In this document: one piece after another, positions 27,612-35,577 of the stretch
Numbering within the stretch: the stretch's first letter is position 1
How the letters are laid out: every line of letters starts with the position of its first letter
From: CAXBCP01 sp963974055
GTDB lineage: Bacteria; Pseudomonadota; Alphaproteobacteria; MPNO01; UBA830
Length of the DNA stretch: 64,000 nucleotides
Reading direction: 5' to 3'
NCBI GenBank assembly: GCA_963974055.1
Contig: CAXBCP010000013.1
Span: forward strand, 1-64,000
The notes under the pieces: model-generated
What the model was told of the DNA's origin: nothing
Database searches by the model: none
What the model saw: the letters and a program-made list of their open reading frames with translations, nothing else
Translations under genes and position numbers: made by a program

Positions 27612-28487
27612 ATGACAGGTCCGGGAACACTGTTCTGCTTCGGTCTCGGCTACAGCGCCATGGCGCTGTCGCGGCGTCTCGATGCCGCCGGCTGGGACAT
27701 TCGCGGCACCTGCCGGAAGCCGGCCCGGCGTGCGGCCCTGGGCGCGCTCGGCATATCGGCGGCTCTTTTCGACGGCGAGTCCCCGATGGACAGGCCGGAA
27801 CTTCTTCACGGGGCGACGCACGTGCTGCTGTCGATTCCGCCGGGCACCGAGGGAGACCCGGCATTCCGGCACCACGCCGACGACATCGCCGCGGCGGGCA
27901 CCGTCGAATGGGTCGGGTATTTCTCGACCACTGGCGTCTACGGCAACCGCGACGGGGGCTGGGTGGACGAAACGTCCGACCTGCGCCCCGGCAGCGACCG
28001 CAGCAAACGGCGCGCCGCCGCAGAACGCGCCTGGCTCGACTGGGGCGCGGAAAACGATATCGCCGTCCAGGTTTTCCGGCTGCCGGGGATATACGGCCCG
28101 GGGCGGTCGGCGGTCGATCAGGTAAAGGCCGGCACCGCAAAACGCATCTCGAAACCAGGCCACGTCTTTTCGCGCATCCATGTCGAAGACATCGCCACCG
28201 TGGTGGCTGCCTCTATCGCGCGGCCGGAACCGGGCGGCATATACAATGTCTGCGACGACGAACCGGCGTCCCCTGCCGACGTGACGGCCTATGTCTGCGA
28301 ACTTCTCGGACGCGCGCCGCCGCCCGAAATTCCCTATGAAGACGCGGACCTGTCGCCGATGGCACAAAGCTTCTGGTCCGACAACCGGCGTGTCCGCAAC
28401 GACCGCATCAAGAACGTCCTGGGGGTCCGGCTGGATTTTCCCGACTACCGCATCGGGATCAGGGGAATTCTGGGCCTCGGCGGATAA
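27612..28487 (+). CDS. SDR-type NAD(P)-dependent epimerase/dehydratase family protein (YeeZ-like)
   Basis: A 291-residue extended short-chain dehydrogenase. The nucleotide motif CFGLGYSAMALSRRL is the GxGYxA variant seen in the YeeZ subgroup. YFSTTGVYGNRDGGWVDE occupies the active-site strand, and FRLPGIYGPGRS and FSRIHVEDIATVVAAS follow in the usual order. The canonical YxxxK pair is not obvious, as in other YeeZ-like proteins, so catalysis is uncertain. Substrate unknown. It converges with a hydrolase gene 6 bases downstream. Confidence 0.85.
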   Translation: MTGPGTLFCFGLGYSAMALSRRLDAAGWDIRGTCRKPARRAALGALGISAALFDGESPMDRPELLHGATHVLLSIPPGTEGDPAFRHHADDIAAAGTVEWVGYFSTTGVYGNRDGGWVDETSDLRPGSDRSKRRAAAERAWLDWGAENDIAVQVFRLPGIYGPGRSAVDQVKAGTAKRISKPGHVFSRIHVEDIATVVAASIARPEPGGIYNVCDDEPASPADVTAYVCELLGRAPPPEIPYEDADLSPMAQSFWSDNRRVRNDRIKNVLGVRLDFPDYRIGIRGILGLGG

Positions 28488-28493
28488 GCGGCT

Positions 28494-29261
28494 CTAAATT
28501 TCGGTCAGCAGGTCGTCCAGCGTGACCTTCAGACGCGCGATGTCCTGATCGCGCGACAGACGATGGTCGCCGTCCTTCACCAGGAAGATACGGACATCCT
28601 CGGACAGGATTTTTTCGGCGATCCGGCTGGTCGTCATCCACGGCACCGATTCATCGCGCATGCCGTGCAGCAGCCGGACCGGGCAATGCAGCGCGATCGG
28701 CCGGCGGAGCAGCAGGTGCGACCGGCCTTCGGTGATGAGTTCGCGGGTGATCGTGTAGGGCTCGTCGCCGTATTCCGACGGCTCGTAATACACGCCGTCG
28801 CGCATCAGCGTATCGCGTCGGTCCTGGTCGAAGCGGTCCCACATCAGGTCTTCGGTGAAGTCGGGCGCGGCGGCAATGCCGATCAACCCCGCCACCCGGT
28901 CGGGACGGGCCAGCGCCGCGAGCAGCATGATCCATCCCCCCATCGACGAACCGATGAGGATTTGCGGGCCATCCGTGCATTCATCGAGCACCGCAATCGC
29001 ATCCGCCGCCCAGGCGCCGATGGTGCCGTCGGCGAATTTCCCCGGCGATTCGCCATGCCCCTGGTAATCGAAACGCACGAACGCCCGACCCGCGGCACGG
29101 CAATACCGTTCAATTTCAAGGGCTTTCGTGCCCTGCATATCCGACATGAAGCCTCCCAGAAACATTACACCCGGCGTCTTGCCGTCGAGGCTTCTGTAGG
29201 CGATTGTGGCGCCGCCGCCACGTGTTAGAATTTTTGGCGGCCTGTCGTAGCTGTCGTCCAT
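28494..29261 (-). CDS. Alpha/beta hydrolase (ABHD10-like)
   Basis: A 255-residue alpha/beta hydrolase. The nucleophile elbow is IGSSMGG (Ser about residue 104), the acid probably Asp in GMRDESVPW, and the catalytic His in KDGDHRLSRD. VMFLGGFMSDMQGTKA and FDYQGHGESPGKF form the oxyanion and cap regions. The arrangement is like mitochondrial ABHD10, an acyl-protein or acyl-glucuronide esterase, and bacterial relatives of unknown substrate. Cytoplasmic (no signal peptide). Divergent from a glycosyltransferase gene starting 18 bases away. Confidence 0.88.
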   Translation of the reverse strand: MDDSYDRPPKILTRGGGATIAYRSLDGKTPGVMFLGGFMSDMQGTKALEIERYCRAAGRAFVRFDYQGHGESPGKFADGTIGAWAADAIAVLDECTDGPQILIGSSMGGWIMLLAALARPDRVAGLIGIAAAPDFTEDLMWDRFDQDRRDTLMRDGVYYEPSEYGDEPYTITRELITEGRSHLLLRRPIALHCPVRLLHGMRDESVPWMTTSRIAEKILSEDVRIFLVKDGDHRLSRDQDIARLKVTLDDLLTEI

Positions 29262-29278
29262 GGATATACATAACCGTC

Positions 29279-30469
29279 ATGACGCCCGCCGAAGCGGAAA
29301 TTCAGACAAGTCATAGCGCGCCTGCCCCCGATGCGGAAGCACCGGCTGTGCTGCAGGTGCTGCCGTCGCTGGCGACCGGCGGCGTCGAACGCGGAACGAT
29401 CGATATCGCCGCGGCCCTGACGGCGGCGGGCTGGCGCGCCGTCGTCGCATCGGCCGGCGGTCCCATGGCGCACGAGGTCGAACGCGCCGGCGGTCTGCAC
29501 GTGACCCTGCCGGTCGACAGCAAGAATCCGCTGGTCATGCGCCGGAACGTGAAGGCGATCGCCGACACCATCCGGACCCATAATATTTCGATCGTTCACG
29601 CCCGCAGTCGGGCGCCGGCATGGAGCGCCCGCAGCGCGGCCCAACGGTGCGGCGTGCCCTTCATGACGACCTTTCACGGGACATATAATTTCAGCAATCC
29701 CGCCAAGAAGGCCTATAACGCGATCATGACGAAGGGAGAGCGCGTGATCGCGATCTCCGAATTTATCGGACGCCATATCGAAGAAAACTACGGCACGCCC
29801 CGCGAAAAAATCCGCGTCGTCCCCCGCGGAATCGACATGGACAGTTTCAATCCGGACGCGGTTTCCGCCGAACGGATGATCCAGCTTTCCCAGGCATGGC
29901 GGTTGCCCGACGATGCGCCCGTCATCATGCTGCCGGGGCGGCTGACGCGCTGGAAAGGCCAGAGCGTCCTGATCGAAGCGGCCCGCCGCCTTGCCCGCCC
30001 CGATGTCCGCGTCCTGCTGGTCGGCGACGACCAGGGCCGTACAGCATACCGGGACGAACTGGAATCCCAGATCGCCCGGATCGGCGCCGAAGGAATCATC
30101 CATCTGACCGGCCCGTGCCGGGACATGGCCGCCGCCTACATGCTGGCGGACGTGGTTGTCTCGGCCTCGACCGACCCGGAAGCGTTCGGCCGCGTCGCCG
30201 CCGAGGCGCACGCCATGGGACGCCCCGTGATCGCGTCGGACCATGGCGGCGCACGGGAAACGGTCATTGCGGGCGAAACCGGCTGGCTGGTGCCGCCGGG
30301 CGATGCCGACGCACTCGCCCGCGCCCTGCGGACGGCCCTGACGATGACGAACGACGAACGGGATACCGTCGCGCGCCGCGCAGTGGCCCATGTGCGCGAA
30401 AACTTCACAAAGCAGCAGATGTGCGCCGCGACGCTCGCGGTCTATGACGAGCTGCTGCCGCAGCGATGA
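29279..30469 (+). CDS. Glycosyltransferase family 4 protein
   Basis: A 396-residue GT-B glycosyltransferase. VLQVLPSLATGGVERGTIDIAAAL is the acceptor-domain glycine loop, MLPGRLTRWKGQSVLIEAARRL starts the GT1 donor domain, and STDPEAFGRVAAEAHAMGRPVIASDHGGARETV carries the nucleotide-sugar-binding E(x7)E motif. The product likely adds a sugar to the LPS core or another glycolipid at the cytoplasmic face. ATG at 29279 is used; the open frame upstream overlaps the divergent hydrolase gene. The stop overlaps the start of the next gene by four bases (ATGA). Confidence 0.92.
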   Translation: MTPAEAEIQTSHSAPAPDAEAPAVLQVLPSLATGGVERGTIDIAAALTAAGWRAVVASAGGPMAHEVERAGGLHVTLPVDSKNPLVMRRNVKAIADTIRTHNISIVHARSRAPAWSARSAAQRCGVPFMTTFHGTYNFSNPAKKAYNAIMTKGERVIAISEFIGRHIEENYGTPREKIRVVPRGIDMDSFNPDAVSAERMIQLSQAWRLPDDAPVIMLPGRLTRWKGQSVLIEAARRLARPDVRVLLVGDDQGRTAYRDELESQIARIGAEGIIHLTGPCRDMAAAYMLADVVVSASTDPEAFGRVAAEAHAMGRPVIASDHGGARETVIAGETGWLVPPGDADALARALRTALTMTNDERDTVARRAVAHVRENFTKQQMCAATLAVYDELLPQR

Positions 30470-31395
30470 AGCCGCAAAAAGGGCGGATCCTGGTCATCAA
30501 GCTGGGCGCACTGGGCGACTTCGTTCTCGCGACCGGCCCGTTTGCGGCAATCCGGGCGGCGCACCCGGAAGAAAACATCGTGCTGCTGACGACGGCGCCC
30601 TTCGCCGAACTTGCCCGCGCCAGCGGCTATTTCGACGAGGTATGGGTCGACGACCGCCCGTCGCGGCTCAACCTCGTCGGCATTCAGCGGCTACGGCGCC
30701 GACTGCGCCGGGGAAAATTCTACCGGGTATACGATCTTCAGACATCCGGCCGGTCGAGCTGGTACTTCCGGCTGATGCGCGGCTTTTTGCGGCCGCAATG
30801 GTCAGGAATCGCGTTCGGCTGTTCGCACCCCCACGCCAATCGCGGGCGCAACCGCATGCATACGATCGAACGCCAGGCCGATCAGCTTGCAATGGCCGGC
30901 ATCGCGGACACGCCGTTGCCGGACCTGAGCTGGGCGGTGGCCGATATCTCGCGGTTCGGCCTGAACGACCGCTTCGCCCTGCTCATCCCCGGCGGTGCCG
31001 CCCATCGGCCCGGCAAGCGGTGGCCGGCGGGGCGCTATCGCGAACTGGCGGGCGAATTGACGAAAATCGGCGTCCTGCCGGTCATTGTCGGCGGCCCGGA
31101 CGAGATCGAACTTGCCGCGGAAATCGCCGACGGCACCGGCGCGAAAGCGCTGGCGGGCGAGACATCGTTTGCGGATATCGCCGCCCTGTCCCGCGCGGCG
31201 GCGGGGGCGATCGGCAACGATACCGGGCCGATGCATATCGCCGCGATCAGCGGTTGTCCGTGCGTTGTACTGTTCTCGAAAGAATCCGATCCCGCCATAA
31301 CCGCACCCCGCGGCGACGACGTTCAGGTGCTCCGCCGGGAGAAACTGGCGGATTTGCCGGTATCGGAGGTTGCCGAGGCGTTAAGTTTGCGTTAA
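30466..31395 (+). CDS. Glycosyltransferase family 9 (heptosyltransferase-like) protein
   Basis: A 309-residue GT-B enzyme of the ADP-heptose:LPS heptosyltransferase family. RILVIKLGALGDFVLATGPFAAIR is the N-terminal acceptor motif, LIPGGAAHRPGKRWPAGRY is the donor-binding region (usual P-G-S-x-KxW-P), and AIGNDTGPMHIAAISGCPCVVLFS is the conserved heptose-binding motif. Likely adds heptose to inner-core LPS. Translationally coupled to the preceding glycosyltransferase, and fits with the gmhA and hldE genes further along, which make ADP-heptose. Confidence 0.93.
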   Translation: MKPQKGRILVIKLGALGDFVLATGPFAAIRAAHPEENIVLLTTAPFAELARASGYFDEVWVDDRPSRLNLVGIQRLRRRLRRGKFYRVYDLQTSGRSSWYFRLMRGFLRPQWSGIAFGCSHPHANRGRNRMHTIERQADQLAMAGIADTPLPDLSWAVADISRFGLNDRFALLIPGGAAHRPGKRWPAGRYRELAGELTKIGVLPVIVGGPDEIELAAEIADGTGAKALAGETSFADIAALSRAAAGAIGNDTGPMHIAAISGCPCVVLFSKESDPAITAPRGDDVQVLRREKLADLPVSEVAEALSLR

Positions 31396-31438
31396 ATGCC
31401 CGCCTCTATGGTCAACGCGTGGACGCGATAAAAATATC

Positions 31439-33364
31439 ATGAGCAATGTGGCGATTACGCTGCCCGACGGCAGCGTGAAACAGTTCGACGGACCGGTGAC
31501 CGGTGCGGAGCTGGCAGCGGATATCGGGCCGGGCCTGGCCAAGGCCGCGCTCGCCGTCAAGATCGACGGCGAGGTTCTCGACCTGTCCTACCGGATCACC
31601 GCGGACAGCACGGTCGAAATCATCACCCGCAAGTCCGACGACGCGCTCGACCTGATCCGCCACGACGCGGCCCATATCATGGCCGAAGCCGTGCAGGCGC
31701 TTTACCCCGGCACGCAGGTCACGATCGGCCCGTCGATCGAGAACGGCTTCTATTACGATTTCGCGCGCGACGAACCTTTCACGCCGGACGACCTCGAAAA
31801 GATCGAGGCCAAGATGCTGGAAATCGTGAAACGCGACGACGCGTTCGTGCGCGAGGAATGGCCGCGCGACGACGCGGTGCGCCATTTCACGGATATCGGC
31901 GAAAAATACAAAGCGCAGCTGATCCACGACCTGCCGGCGGACGAGACGATCTCGATCTATCGCCAGGGCGAATGGATGGACCTGTGCCGCGGCCCGCATT
32001 TGCCGTCGACGAGTCATGTCGGCAAAGGCTTCAAGCTGCTGAAGCTGGCCGGCGCCTATTGGCGGGGCGATTCAAACAACGAAATGCTGCAACGCATTTA
32101 CGGCACCGCATGGCGCGACGAAAAAGAGCTCAAAGCCCATCTGACGATGCTGGAAGAGGCCGAAAAACGCGACCACCGGCGTCTCGGCCGCGAGATGGAG
32201 CTGTTCCATTTCCAGGAAGAAGCGGTCGGCAGCGTGTTCTGGCACCCGAAGGGCTGGACGCTGTACCGCACGCTGGAAACATATATCCGCAAGCGGCTGG
32301 AGCAGGCCGATTACGTCGAGGTCAAGACGCCGCAGCTGATCGACCGCGGGTTGTGGGAAGCATCCGGCCACTGGGAAAAATTCCGCGAGCACATGTTCAC
32401 GGCGGAAACCGAGGATGACCGCGTATTCGCGCTCAAGCCGATGAACTGCCCCGGCCATGTCCAGATTTTCCGCCAGGGCACCACGAGCTATCGCGACCTG
32501 CCGATGCGCATGGCCGAGTTCGGATCCTGCCACCGCTACGAGCCGTCCGGCGCGCTGCACGGGCTGATGCGGGTCCGCGCGTTCACGCAGGACGACGCCC
32601 ATATTTTCTGCACCGAAGACCAGATCACGGCGGAAACCGAAGCGTTCTGCGAATTGCTGCTGAGCGTCTACAAGGATTGCGGCTTCGAAAGCGTGGTCGT
32701 CAAGTTCGCCGACCGGCCGGAAACGCGCGCCGGCGAGGACGCCGTGTGGGACCGCGCCGAGGCCGCGCTGACCGAAGCGGTCGAAGCATCGGGGCTCGAC
32801 TACACGCTGAACCCCGGCGAAGGCGCGTTTTACGGCCCGAAGCTTGAATTCGTGCTCCGCGACGCCATCGGGCGCGACTGGCAGTGCGGCACGCTTCAGG
32901 TCGATTTCGTGCTGCCCGAACGCCTGGATGCCGGCTATATCGCCGAGGACGGCGCGAAACACCGTCCGGTCATGCTGCACCGCGCGATCCTGGGATCGTT
33001 CGAACGGTTTATCGGCATCCTGATCGAAAACTATGCCGGGCGCATGCCGATGTGGATGGCGCCGGTCCAGGCCGTGGTCGCGACGATCACGTCGGACGCC
33101 GATGCCTATGCGGTCGAAGTCCGAAATGCGCTGGACGCCGCCGGGATCCGGGCGGAACTGGATGTCCGCAACGAAAAGATCAATTACAAGGTGCGCCAGC
33201 ACAGCCTCGCCAAGGTGCCGGCGATGCTCGTTGTCGGCCAGCGCGAGATCGAGGACCGCAAAGTGGCGCTCCGGCGTCTCGGCGGCAAGGACCAAGAATT
33301 CCTTGCGCTGGACGAAGCCGTCGCTAGACTTGTTAATGAAAGCAGAAGCCCGGCGGATATGTAA
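31439..33364 (+). CDS. thrS: Threonyl-tRNA synthetase
   Basis: A 641-residue class II synthetase. The TGS domain (about 1-62), the editing domain with the HxxxH metal motif in HDAAHIMAEAV, the catalytic core with FALKPMNCPGHVQIF and FGSCHRYEPSGALHGLMRVRAFTQDDAHIFC, and the C-terminal anticodon-binding domain are complete. It attaches Thr to tRNA-Thr and proofreads Ser. It precedes infC by about 195 bases, the same order as the E. coli thrS-infC locus. Confidence 0.98.
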   Translation: MSNVAITLPDGSVKQFDGPVTGAELAADIGPGLAKAALAVKIDGEVLDLSYRITADSTVEIITRKSDDALDLIRHDAAHIMAEAVQALYPGTQVTIGPSIENGFYYDFARDEPFTPDDLEKIEAKMLEIVKRDDAFVREEWPRDDAVRHFTDIGEKYKAQLIHDLPADETISIYRQGEWMDLCRGPHLPSTSHVGKGFKLLKLAGAYWRGDSNNEMLQRIYGTAWRDEKELKAHLTMLEEAEKRDHRRLGREMELFHFQEEAVGSVFWHPKGWTLYRTLETYIRKRLEQADYVEVKTPQLIDRGLWEASGHWEKFREHMFTAETEDDRVFALKPMNCPGHVQIFRQGTTSYRDLPMRMAEFGSCHRYEPSGALHGLMRVRAFTQDDAHIFCTEDQITAETEAFCELLLSVYKDCGFESVVVKFADRPETRAGEDAVWDRAEAALTEAVEASGLDYTLNPGEGAFYGPKLEFVLRDAIGRDWQCGTLQVDFVLPERLDAGYIAEDGAKHRPVMLHRAILGSFERFIGILIENYAGRMPMWMAPVQAVVATITSDADAYAVEVRNALDAAGIRAELDVRNEKINYKVRQHSLAKVPAMLVVGQREIEDRKVALRRLGGKDQEFLALDEAVARLVNESRSPADM

Positions 33365-33396
33365 TACGCCGGACGACAGCCCGGCGGTTCGGTATT

Positions 33397-33427
33397 CCGG
33401 AATCCGGGCGACCCGGAATTCGGTTTT
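33397..33427 (+). terminator. Weak hairpin after thrS, possible terminator or attenuator
   Basis: GAATCCGGG and CCCGGAATTC pair around a three-base loop with one bulge, then CGGTTTT. It lies 35 bases after the thrS stop. The short T-run makes it at best a partial terminator between thrS and infC. Confidence 0.3.
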
Positions 33428-33462
33428 CCGAAGTCCGGACAGGCGGACGCTTTAGCAACAGG

Positions 33463-33496
33463 CGCTTAAGACGAATACGCTTACGACGAATACGCT
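33463..33496. repeat. 15-base tandem repeat in the infC leader
   Basis: Two units, CGCTTAAGACGAATA and CGCTTACGACGAATA, differ at one position and are followed by the start of a third (CGCT). They lie about 65 bases upstream of the infC ribosome site, inside the likely infC leader. Confidence 0.55.
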
Positions 33497-33545
33497 GTAG
33501 AAGACCCACACGACGATATCTGAAACAAGTGTAACTGAAACAATC

Positions 33546-33552
33546 AAAGGAG
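33546..33552 (+). promoter_or_regulatory. Ribosome-binding site fixing the infC start
   Basis: AAAGGAG stands seven bases before an in-frame ATC at 33560, while the first ATG at 33578 has no such sequence before it. This favours ATC as the true start codon. Confidence 0.75.
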
Positions 33553-33559
33553 AAATTCC

Positions 33560-34096
33560 ATCGCAAGACATACAAGCATGGAGCCACCCGTCAAAGACGA
33601 TCGGCCCATCAACGAGATGATTCAGGCGGCGCAGGTCCGCCTTATCGGCGCCGAAGGTGAGCAGATCGGCGTTGTGACACGCGACGACGCGCTCGACCGC
33701 GCGGCAAACCTGGGGCTCGACCTCGTTATTGTCGCGGATAATGCCGACCCGCCGGTCTGCAAGATCATGGATTACGGCAAGTTCAAATACGAAGAGCAGA
33801 AAAAGAAGAACGAAGCCCGGAAAAAACAGAAAACAATCGACGTCAAGGAAATCAAGCTGCGGCCGAATATCGACGCGCACGATTACGACGTAAAAATGCG
33901 CGCCATGAACAAGTTTCTCGGCGAAGGCGACAAGGTGAAGGTCACCATGCGCTTCCGCGGCCGCGAAATGGCGCATCAGGATCTCGGGCTGAAGGTCCTC
34001 CACCGGGTTCGCGACGACCTGGAAGAACTGACCAAGATCGAGCAGTTCCCGAAAATGGAAGGCCGTCAGATGGTCATGGTGCTGGCGCCGAAGTAA
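33560..34096 (+). CDS. infC: Translation initiation factor IF-3, with non-canonical AUC start codon
   Basis: A 178-residue IF-3. The N-terminal domain begins near RPINEMIQAAQVRLIGAEGEQIGVV, the lysine-rich linker is YEEQKKKNEARKKQK, and the C-terminal domain has IKLRPNIDAHDYDVKMRAMNKFLGEGDKVKVTMRFRGREM. The factor keeps 30S subunits free and checks the start codon and initiator tRNA. The ATC start encodes six further residues (IARHTS, the first read as Met) before the first ATG. Rare starts such as AUU or AUC are the known basis of infC autoregulation: IF-3 rejects its own start codon. A strong terminator follows. Confidence 0.95.
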   Translation: MARHTSMEPPVKDDRPINEMIQAAQVRLIGAEGEQIGVVTRDDALDRAANLGLDLVIVADNADPPVCKIMDYGKFKYEEQKKKNEARKKQKTIDVKEIKLRPNIDAHDYDVKMRAMNKFLGEGDKVKVTMRFRGREMAHQDLGLKVLHRVRDDLEELTKIEQFPKMEGRQMVMVLAPK

Positions 34097-34121
34097 CCGC
34101 GCTGCGCCGCCTGCGTTAATA

Positions 34122-34160
34122 AAGAACCGCCCCGGACGCCGTCCGGGGCGGTTCTTTTTA
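34122..34160 (+). terminator. Rho-independent terminator after infC
   Basis: The stem AAGAACCGCCCCGGAC pairs perfectly with GTCCGGGGCGGTTCTT around a GCC loop, then continues with a T-run. Its position, 25 bases after the infC stop, marks the end of the thrS-infC transcript. Confidence 0.92.
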
Positions 34161-34167
34161 TCTGCAA

Positions 34168-34248
34168 CGGCACCGGGCCTCCCCTCCGCCCGTCCAACCA
34201 CAGGATCATCCTTACCGGGTGGACGGGCGGAGGGGAGGCCCGGTGCCG
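34168..34248. repeat. Perfect 29-bp inverted repeat
   Basis: The arms 34168-34196 (starting CGGCACCGGGCC) and 34220-34248 (ending GGCCCGGTGCCG) are perfect reverse complements around a 23-base spacer. The element fills the gap between the infC terminator and the 3' end of the opposing zinc-finger gene. It has no T-tail of its own. Its outer sequence resembles the CGGCACCGGCCCG part of the dispersed repeat near 24.4 and 44.4 kb. Confidence 0.9.
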
Positions 34249-34258
34249 CCTTACAAAT

Positions 34259-34447
34259 TCAGTGCCCGCCGGACAGCTTCACGCCGGGCTTGAGGACGAA
34301 CCGCTTGTCGCAATAGGGGCATTCGACGGCGCCGTCTTCCAGTTTCAGGAATACCTTGGGATGGCCCAGCGCGCCGCCGCCGCCATCGCAGGACACGTTT
34401 GCTTGTTCGACCTCAACGGTTTCGGGGGGTTCGGGCGCTTGCGCCAT
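34259..34447 (-). CDS. Zinc-finger protein of the zf-CHCC family (NDUFS6-like)
   Basis: A 62-residue protein matching the C-terminal domain of mitochondrial complex I subunit NDUFS6. The zinc ligands are a Cys in VSCDGGGG, a His in GHPKVFL, and a CxxC in VECPYCDKRFVL. In Alphaproteobacteria this small protein is the ancestral accessory subunit linked to complex I assembly or stability. ATG at 34447 follows GAGAGG at a fair distance. The open frame upstream is not conserved. It converges with infC and is divergent from an ABC ATPase gene about 100 bases away. Confidence 0.9.
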   Translation of the reverse strand: MAQAPEPPETVEVEQANVSCDGGGGALGHPKVFLKLEDGAVECPYCDKRFVLKPGVKLSGGH

Positions 34448-34548
34448 GTGGATTTGCCTCTCAGCAGCGTTGACCGTAGTTTCGCGGGGATGATACCCAA
34501 ACCCGGCGAGTCGCGAAACCCGCGCATCCCGCCTTCGATGAAAGCAGC

Positions 34549-35577
34549 ATGGCAGAACCCGCACCCGATTGCCCCGCCGTCGAGACGGCCAGTCTCCGCA
34601 AGATTTACCCCGGGATCAACGGCCCCCCGAAGGAAGCCCTGAAATCGGTCGACCTGTTGGTGCCGCGCGGCTCGGTCTTCGGCCTGCTGGGCCCGAACGG
34701 CGCGGGCAAATCGACCCTGATCAACATCCTCGCCGGGCTCGTCGTCAAGACGTCCGGCAGCGCGCGCATCCTCGGCTGGGACATCGAGGAAAACATGCGC
34801 AACGCCCGCACGTCGATCGGGATCGTGCCGCAGGAGCTGAACCTGGATTCGTTCTTTTCGCCGCGCGAAATGATGGAAATGCAGGCCGGCTTCTACGGCG
34901 TGCCGAAACGCGAGCGCCGCACGATGGAAATCCTGAAGGCGCTGGCGCTCGACGACAAGGCGGATGTCTATGCCCGCCTGCTGTCGGGGGGCATGCGCCG
35001 CCGGCTGCTGGTCGCCAAGGCCCTGGTCCATTCGCCGCCGGTGGTGATCCTGGACGAGCCCACGGCCGGGGTCGATGTCGAGCTGCGCCAGGCGCTTTGG
35101 GAATACATGAAGGAACTGAATGACGCCGGCACGACGATCCTGCTGACGACCCATTACCTCGAAGAGGCCGAGGCGATGTGCGACCGCATCGCCATCATCA
35201 ACCACGGTGAAATCATCGCCCAGGACACGACATCCGCCCTGCTGTCGCGGCTCGACCGCAAGGAGGCCCGGATCACCGTCGACCGCGATATCGACACCGT
35301 GCCGGAGGGCCTGTCGGGACCGGGCGTCGATACGGTAATCGAGAACCCGCGCGAAATTCTGGTGCAGTTCCCGCCGAGCCGGGTGCAGATGGGCGCCCTG
35401 CTCGACGCCGTCAAGCGCGCCGGGCTGGAAATTACCGACCTGTCGACCCGCGACACCGACCTCGAGGAAATATTCGTTGCCCTGACCAGCGCCGGCAGCG
35501 AAGGCCTGCCGGACCGCCGCCCGAACGACCCCCAGGCCGGGCCGCTGGAAACTGCCAGGAGCCGCCCCGCCCCGTGA
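34549..35577 (+). CDS. ABC transporter ATP-binding protein without adjacent permease
   Basis: A 342-residue ATPase. Walker A GPNGAGKST, the Q-loop in IVPQELNLDSF, the signature LSGGMRRR, Walker B VVILDEPTAGVD and the H-loop TTHYLEEAE show a working NatA/YadG-type exporter ATPase. After about residue 230 there is a C-terminal extension ending in a Pro-rich tail. The usual ABC-2 permease partner (YadH-like) is not in the neighbourhood, so the permease must be encoded elsewhere. Substrate unknown. The stop overlaps the next gene's GTG start by four bases. Confidence 0.92.
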   Translation: MAEPAPDCPAVETASLRKIYPGINGPPKEALKSVDLLVPRGSVFGLLGPNGAGKSTLINILAGLVVKTSGSARILGWDIEENMRNARTSIGIVPQELNLDSFFSPREMMEMQAGFYGVPKRERRTMEILKALALDDKADVYARLLSGGMRRRLLVAKALVHSPPVVILDEPTAGVDVELRQALWEYMKELNDAGTTILLTTHYLEEAEAMCDRIAIINHGEIIAQDTTSALLSRLDRKEARITVDRDIDTVPEGLSGPGVDTVIENPREILVQFPPSRVQMGALLDAVKRAGLEITDLSTRDTDLEEIFVALTSAGSEGLPDRRPNDPQAGPLETARSRPAP

